Below, piece after piece: positions 61,101-64,000 of a stretch of DNA of 64,000 nt. Source of the stretch: Acidobacteriota bacterium (lineage in GTDB: Bacteria > Acidobacteriota > Holophagae > Acanthopleuribacterales > Acanthopleuribacteraceae). Below the pieces are notes generated by a model that searched no databases, was not told the DNA's origin, and worked only from the letters and a program-made list of their open reading frames with translations. Location: NCBI GenBank assembly GCA_020637335.1, contig JACJWC010000015.1, forward strand, positions 76,179 through 140,178. The letters run 5' to 3'. Position 1 is the first letter of the stretch; every line of letters begins with the position of its first letter. Both the position numbers and the translations under genes were made by a program.

Positions 61101-61852
61101 AGGTGTCGCGTCAATTCTGCGGCCAGTTGCTGTTCGTGATGGGGGTTTTTGTCAGCATGTAAGAGGGAGATTGCCAGGGAATCAGGCGATTCCAACTTCT
61201 GGTAAGTGTCTTTTAACGAATCCAAGTTGAGGGGACTTAATGGGTTGCCATTATTGTCCAGCCGTTCATCCACTTCATAAACCTGGGCATAAAGCGGCGA
61301 ACTCTTTTGGATGTTCAGGGCAAAGAGCTCGGGTCGAGCTTGAGTTCCAATGGTGAGTAAGTCGCGGAATCCGCGCGTGACGAAAAGGGCAGGAGGTGTA
61401 CCGGTCCGCGTGAGAAGCGCATTGGTTCCACGGGTGGTTGCCAGGCGGATGTGGACCCGCTCCAGCGATTGCGGGTAAGCAACGCCCGTGATTAAGCGTG
61501 CAGCCAGCAGGGCGGAGGGTTCGTTGCTGATCAGTTCAATCGCGGCTCCGGGCGCGGGCAGGCTGGCTAAGGGTTCAGCCAAGGTCCACTGATCGTCCTT
61601 GACGTTCAATATTTCATAACTGTTGTTGTGGCCGAGCAGGGCAAATCGAAAGCCGCCCGGCCAAAGCGTTTGCAGAGGGCAAGCCAGGTTGAGAGAAAGG
61701 GTTTGAGCGGTGATGGCTCGGGTGACTTGGCCACGTATCCGGCTTGAACTCAGGACTTTGACCCGTTTTTGGTGGCCGGAAACATGAGTGCCTAAACCGT
61801 CCGTAAAGGTGCCACCCGTATCAATGCTGATGAACCATTCCACTGCGTTCAT
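58100..61852 (-). CDS. 5-oxoprolinase / hydantoinase A-B fusion
   Basis: A 1250-residue ATP-dependent amidohydrolase of the eukaryotic-type single-chain 5-oxoprolinase. The HyuA half (about 1-720) has IDTGGTFTDGLG and SFDMGGTSTDVARYDG, nucleotide-binding motifs. The HyuB half (about 735-1245) has FESVAREMGVALQRSAISTN, NHPGFGGSHLPD and the glycine-rich end GGGGYGKDP. It converts 5-oxoproline to glutamate, or hydrolyses a similar hydantoin. It is coupled to the Nramp-like gene and preceded by an HxlR regulator, so an inducible uptake-plus-hydrolysis operon is likely. Confidence 0.92.
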   Translation of the reverse strand: MNAVEWFISIDTGGTFTDGLGTHVSGHQKRVKVLSSSRIRGQVTRAITAQTLSLNLACPLQTLWPGGFRFALLGHNNSYEILNVKDDQWTLAEPLASLPAPGAAIELISNEPSALLAARLITGVAYPQSLERVHIRLATTRGTNALLTRTGTPPALFVTRGFRDLLTIGTQARPELFALNIQKSSPLYAQVYEVDERLDNNGNPLSPLNLDSLKDTYQKLESPDSLAISLLHADKNPHHEQQLAAELTRHLTAPQSIGSELVHESHYLKRTQTTVVDAYLKPLITDYLQQIASKLAPNSLWVMTSGAGLHRADHFAPKDCLLSGPAGGISGAVAAAKASGLNQIISFDMGGTSTDVARYDGQFEYVFEHRVADAVLAAPALAIETVAAGGGSICDFQFDQLHVGTASAGALPGPACYGAGGPLTVTDVNLLLGRILTDHFEIPIYPERANEALLSLTQKIQQTGATCPEPIELLEGLRALANQHMANAIRRISLQKGYDPKSFTLVAFGGAGPQHAIAIAQELGMKKVLVPAFAGVLSTRGVAHANLEAMTTRQMLKPLDSVVSNLKAALQAMEDEAINDLLAQGWPTSGIQIQRRMATLRYQGQDHTLVIDIPAQLGELQDHFEKAYHQQFGYLPPGKRKLEVVTLRVIAAYSPTTPQNLAATPSSPLAAEFAQAVFNGRQQAVPVFNRAGIANGQSLQGPCLIREPFCIINVEPGWEAQLDEQGNWLIRAMAEQENQSQNEWIRSELIGNRFESVAREMGVALQRSAISTNIKERLDFSCALLDPQGQLIVNAPHIPVHLGSLGMCVRSVIQHIPMQPGDSIITNHPGFGGSHLPDITLITRVDCNGQHLGYCASRAHHAELGGIRPGSMPPDAFQLLEEGVLIEPTILVRKGQANWPAITQILGSGPFPSRNIPDNLTDIQAALAANLRGAEALTQLVAEFSASEILETMNFLRQRAAQRIKKALLSQPHSQRTIQEVMDDGTPLNISLKLDQGHAHFHFSAPLHPGNLNATPAIVNSVVLYVLRLLIDEPLPLNEGLMEHVTIQIEPGLLNPDFSKPDAAPAIVGGNVETSQRLANALIRMLGLAADSQGSMNNFLFGNQSLAYYETIGGGSGAGPNFQGADAVHTHMTNTQITDPEILEQRFPVRLFEFAIRKGSGGAGQWRGGDGIRRVFQFLKPLTCSILSQNRNTQPQGLNGGCPGQSGHQTLIQRGTAQALEPIARFEVGPGDILEIETPGGGGYGKDPKQ

Positions 61853-61895
61853 TATGGATCGAACTCACCTGAGGATTGCGGGAGATGCCGCATGG

Positions 61896-62216
61896 TCACC
61901 AATCCTTGGCCAGTCGATTAATGGCATCAATTAGCGAAACGAGTTTTTGACCGCGAGCGGTCAAAGCGTATTCGACGCGCGGGGGGATCTCGGGATATTC
62001 CTGACGCTCTAGGACTTTGAAAAGGGTCAATTTTTTGAGCCGTTCACTGAGGACTTTACTGGAAATTCCTTTGATTTCGCGTTCCATGGCCCCGGGTCTA
62101 TTGATGCCACGCTGCACGGCGTCAATCACGCCAAGGCTCCATTTGCATCCAATAATGGACTCCAACAACCGGTGAAGTTCTTTTTTTGTTTCTTGGGGCA
62201 TCGTAAATCCAACCAT
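61896..62216 (-). CDS. HxlR-family transcriptional regulator
   Basis: A 106-residue winged-helix regulator (CKWSLGVIDAVQRGINRPGA, REIKGISSKVLSERLKKLT, PRVEYALTARGQKLVSLIDA), all typical of HxlR. The N-terminal Cys before the KW motif is where redox- or electrophile-sensing members carry their reactive cysteine. The start could be 62216 or ATG 62201. It lies 43 bases upstream of the oxoprolinase gene on the same strand and probably controls it. Confidence 0.9.
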   Translation of the reverse strand: MVGFTMPQETKKELHRLLESIIGCKWSLGVIDAVQRGINRPGAMEREIKGISSKVLSERLKKLTLFKVLERQEYPEIPPRVEYALTARGQKLVSLIDAINRLAKDW

Positions 62217-62374
62217 TAAGTGGGGTGCCTACCGAAAAGTGGCGGGTTGTTCGGCGATTCGTGGTTACCCATAATAGCGGAGTCGTCAGGATGAACCAAG
62301 CCTCCCGGGAGCCATCCGCGATTAACGAAAGTTGGTGGGTCTATTGACCGACCCGGATGAATTGGAGGCTATTC

Positions 62375-63070
62375 ATGTTTTTGTTTCATTTTTTGTTGGT
62401 TTTTGGCGGATTGGGTGACAGCTATGTGGGGCCCAACTTCGACATTCAGAAGGTTCAGGTGCGTCAGATCCAGGATTTGGGTCTGCTCGTTTTTGAAATG
62501 CAGGTGAGAGGGCAGGCCGGCAAGACAGTACCCCGAGCCAAAGGCCAAATGGAGGGCGCTCCGGTTTTGGGCTATGTGTTTCCGACGGACCTGAAACCCA
62601 GCCAAGTGGGATTTGGTTCAGGTCAAGGCATCGTTGCACTGGCGGTGACGGCTCACCCCGACTTTGATGACACGCCCTTGTGGGACGAGAATCGCGATGG
62701 GAATTATGGAAATGATGGCGTTATTTACCACACCCATTGGGTCGTATTAACAGAGGATAAGCGGGTTCCAGGCGGTTTATCGGTTTTGGCCATGCGCAAG
62801 GAGGAGATGGCTGCGGTTTTACCGCCGACGGCACCGGGCATGCCGATGTATATGGACTCGCCCGGATTTGATGTACGGTGTTCCGGGTCATTGTTGCGGG
62901 TTTTGGTGCCCATGAACCGCCTAACCGGCGATTTGGCCTTTCACTTTGATGGGGTAACCGCGTATATGGAAGTGCGAACCCAAGGTGATTTCCCAATGCT
63001 CGGCGTGTATCAGGTTTACGCGGTTGCATCCAAGGATTTGAGTCTTCCGTACACCGTTCAAGCAGAATGA
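62375..63070 (+). CDS. Hypothetical exported protein
   Basis: A 231-residue protein with a signal peptide (MFLFHFLLVFGGLG); ATG 62375 is chosen because GGAGG precedes it, though the frame opens at 62357. The body (LGYVFPTDLKPSQVGFGSGQ, DDTPLWDENRDGNYGNDG, IYHTHWVVL) contains a calcium-loop-like DENRDGNYGNDG. It is not assigned to a family. It is divergent from the HxlR gene and overlaps the convergent kinase gene by 13 bases at the 3' end. Confidence 0.75.
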   Translation: MFLFHFLLVFGGLGDSYVGPNFDIQKVQVRQIQDLGLLVFEMQVRGQAGKTVPRAKGQMEGAPVLGYVFPTDLKPSQVGFGSGQGIVALAVTAHPDFDDTPLWDENRDGNYGNDGVIYHTHWVVLTEDKRVPGGLSVLAMRKEEMAAVLPPTAPGMPMYMDSPGFDVRCSGSLLRVLVPMNRLTGDLAFHFDGVTAYMEVRTQGDFPMLGVYQVYAVASKDLSLPYTVQAE

Positions 63071-64000
63071 TTCGCCTGGGAAACTTCTACTAACTCTTTT
63101 ACCCTGAGCGAGAAGGTAGCAATGTCGTATGGTTTTTTAAGGAAGAAAACACCGTGAGCAAGGGTGAGGTCGCTTTTCAGCGGTTCCGAGTAACCGCTCG
63201 TAATTAAAATGGGGATATCCGGGTTTTCCTGACGAATCATTTTTAAAGCGTCCTCCCCACTCATTTTGGGCATGATTAGATCCAACACGATTAGGTCAAA
63301 AAGTTGAGCATTGGATTTAAACAGGTTAACGCCAGCAAGTCCGTCGGAAGCTTTGGAAACCCGATAGCCTAAATTTTCCAAAACGGCACAAACCATTTCT
63401 TGGACCAAGGGATCGTCTTCGATCAAGAGCACGTGGCCCTGACCGGAATGGGAACCCTTCGCACTGGCTAGCGGAATACGCGTTGGCCGATCCGTTAGTG
63501 GCAGGAAGATGTTGAAAGCGGTACCCCGATTAGGCACACTTTCGACAGCCAGACTTCCGCCATGGCTTTGGATGGTGCCATAAACAGCAGCCAAGCCAAG
63601 GCCGGTGCCCTTTCCAACTTCTTTGGTCGTGAAAAAGGGGTCAAAAATTCGGTCAATTATTTGTGGGTCAATTCCGGTGCCTGTGTCCTTAACTTCAATC
63701 TTCAGGAATTTTCCAGGCGCCAAGGCGAACGGAAGTTTTTTGACTTCCTCTGTGCTCAGGCGAACGATTGAGGTGGAAACGCTTAGGATGCCGCCTTTGG
63801 GCATGGCATCTCTAGCATTTAAAGCCAAATTCAGCAAAACGCTGTGCAGTTGAGCCGAATCGCCTAACACACACTGGGCTTGGGCTTTGAGTTCCTGATG
63901 GATTTGGATATTGGGATTCAAAGTGCGTTTCAGCAGGTTCACGACTTCCCTGATTAGCTCATGTGCATGGATAGGTTCCATTTTGAGCGTACTTTTGCGT
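63058..64000 (-). CDS. Hybrid histidine kinase/response regulator, 5' end outside window
   Basis: The C-terminal part of a hybrid sensor kinase. From the window edge (RKSTLKMEPIHAHELI, the usual end of the HisKA region) it has the ATPase N-box (LALNARDAMPKGG), DTGTGID and GKGTGLGLAAVYG. A receiver domain follows (VLLIEDDPLVQ, phosphoacceptor in LIVLDLIMPKMSG). The reading frame is open to base 64000, so the sensor and dimerisation parts lie beyond. An ATG at 63981 is internal, not the start. Confidence 0.9.
   Translation of the reverse strand, partial: RKSTLKMEPIHAHELIREVVNLLKRTLNPNIQIHQELKAQAQCVLGDSAQLHSVLLNLALNARDAMPKGGILSVSTSIVRLSTEEVKKLPFALAPGKFLKIEVKDTGTGIDPQIIDRIFDPFFTTKEVGKGTGLGLAAVYGTIQSHGGSLAVESVPNRGTAFNIFLPLTDRPTRIPLASAKGSHSGQGHVLLIEDDPLVQEMVCAVLENLGYRVSKASDGLAGVNLFKSNAQLFDLIVLDLIMPKMSGEDALKMIRQENPDIPILITSGYSEPLKSDLTLAHGVFFLKKPYDIATFSLRVKELVEVSQANHSA

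Overview
The window looks like chromosome from a Gram-negative, mid-GC heterotroph. Three things suggest Acidobacteriota or a related phylum: outer-membrane TonB-dependent receptors with a carboxypeptidase-regulatory-like N-terminus, an ECF sigma factor translationally coupled to a Ser/Thr kinase with TPRs, and a large BNR/VPS10-type propeller. The phylum is an inference. No rRNA or tRNA gene was recognised.

Layout. 0-8.2 kb: two paralogous TonB-dependent receptors flank a Fic-family AMPylase gene, and an ECF sigma/FecR pair converges on the second receptor. 8.4-15.8 kb: a secreted BNR propeller, then a heavy-metal RND efflux operon (small Cys-rich exported protein, Cys-rich adaptor, CusA/CzcA pump). 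16-21.5 kb: a HipA kinase remnant, an alpha/beta hydrolase, a beta-CASP nuclease, an AbrB-PIN toxin-antitoxin pair and a broken nucleotidyltransferase toxin gene. 21.8-24.1 kb: a probable SOS cassette on the minus strand (lexA-like, Y-family polymerase with an altered active site, GxxExxY protein) behind a direct-repeat operator candidate. 24.1-41.4 kb: an accessory island of small, mostly plus-strand genes (second AbrB-PIN pair, two DMP19-like, SUKH/SMI1-like, CPCC-type, RraB-like, HNH, GNAT-like and unknowns) among at least five families of dispersed repeats, with a 2.0-kb group II intron and an IS200-type Y1 transposase. 41.4-51.6 kb: a degenerate metallo-beta-lactamase-fold protein, a 6-bladed propeller, an ECF sigma/kinase-TPR pair, a LamG/Ig/dockerin-like exoprotein and a LytS/LytTR two-component system. 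52-56.9 kb: an ABC ATPase and an ABC-2 permease fused to an M1-type peptidase. 56.8-62.2 kb: an Nramp-like transporter, a full-length 5-oxoprolinase and an HxlR regulator on the minus strand. The window ends in an exported protein and a partial hybrid histidine kinase.

The most distinctive content is the repeat landscape. A ~115-bp element with three predicted hairpins (family A) occurs about eleven times in full plus fragments. Two copies flank the Y1 transposase in inverted orientation, and some copies directly abut broken genes. A second element (family B, ~390 bp with ~58-bp imperfect inverted repeats) is present once intact and once interrupted by the group II intron, which fixes the intron ends to the base. 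A third (family F) has truncated two toxin-like genes. The small genes in this island resemble an immunity-type gene collection, but no cognate polymorphic toxin and no integron integrase is visible.
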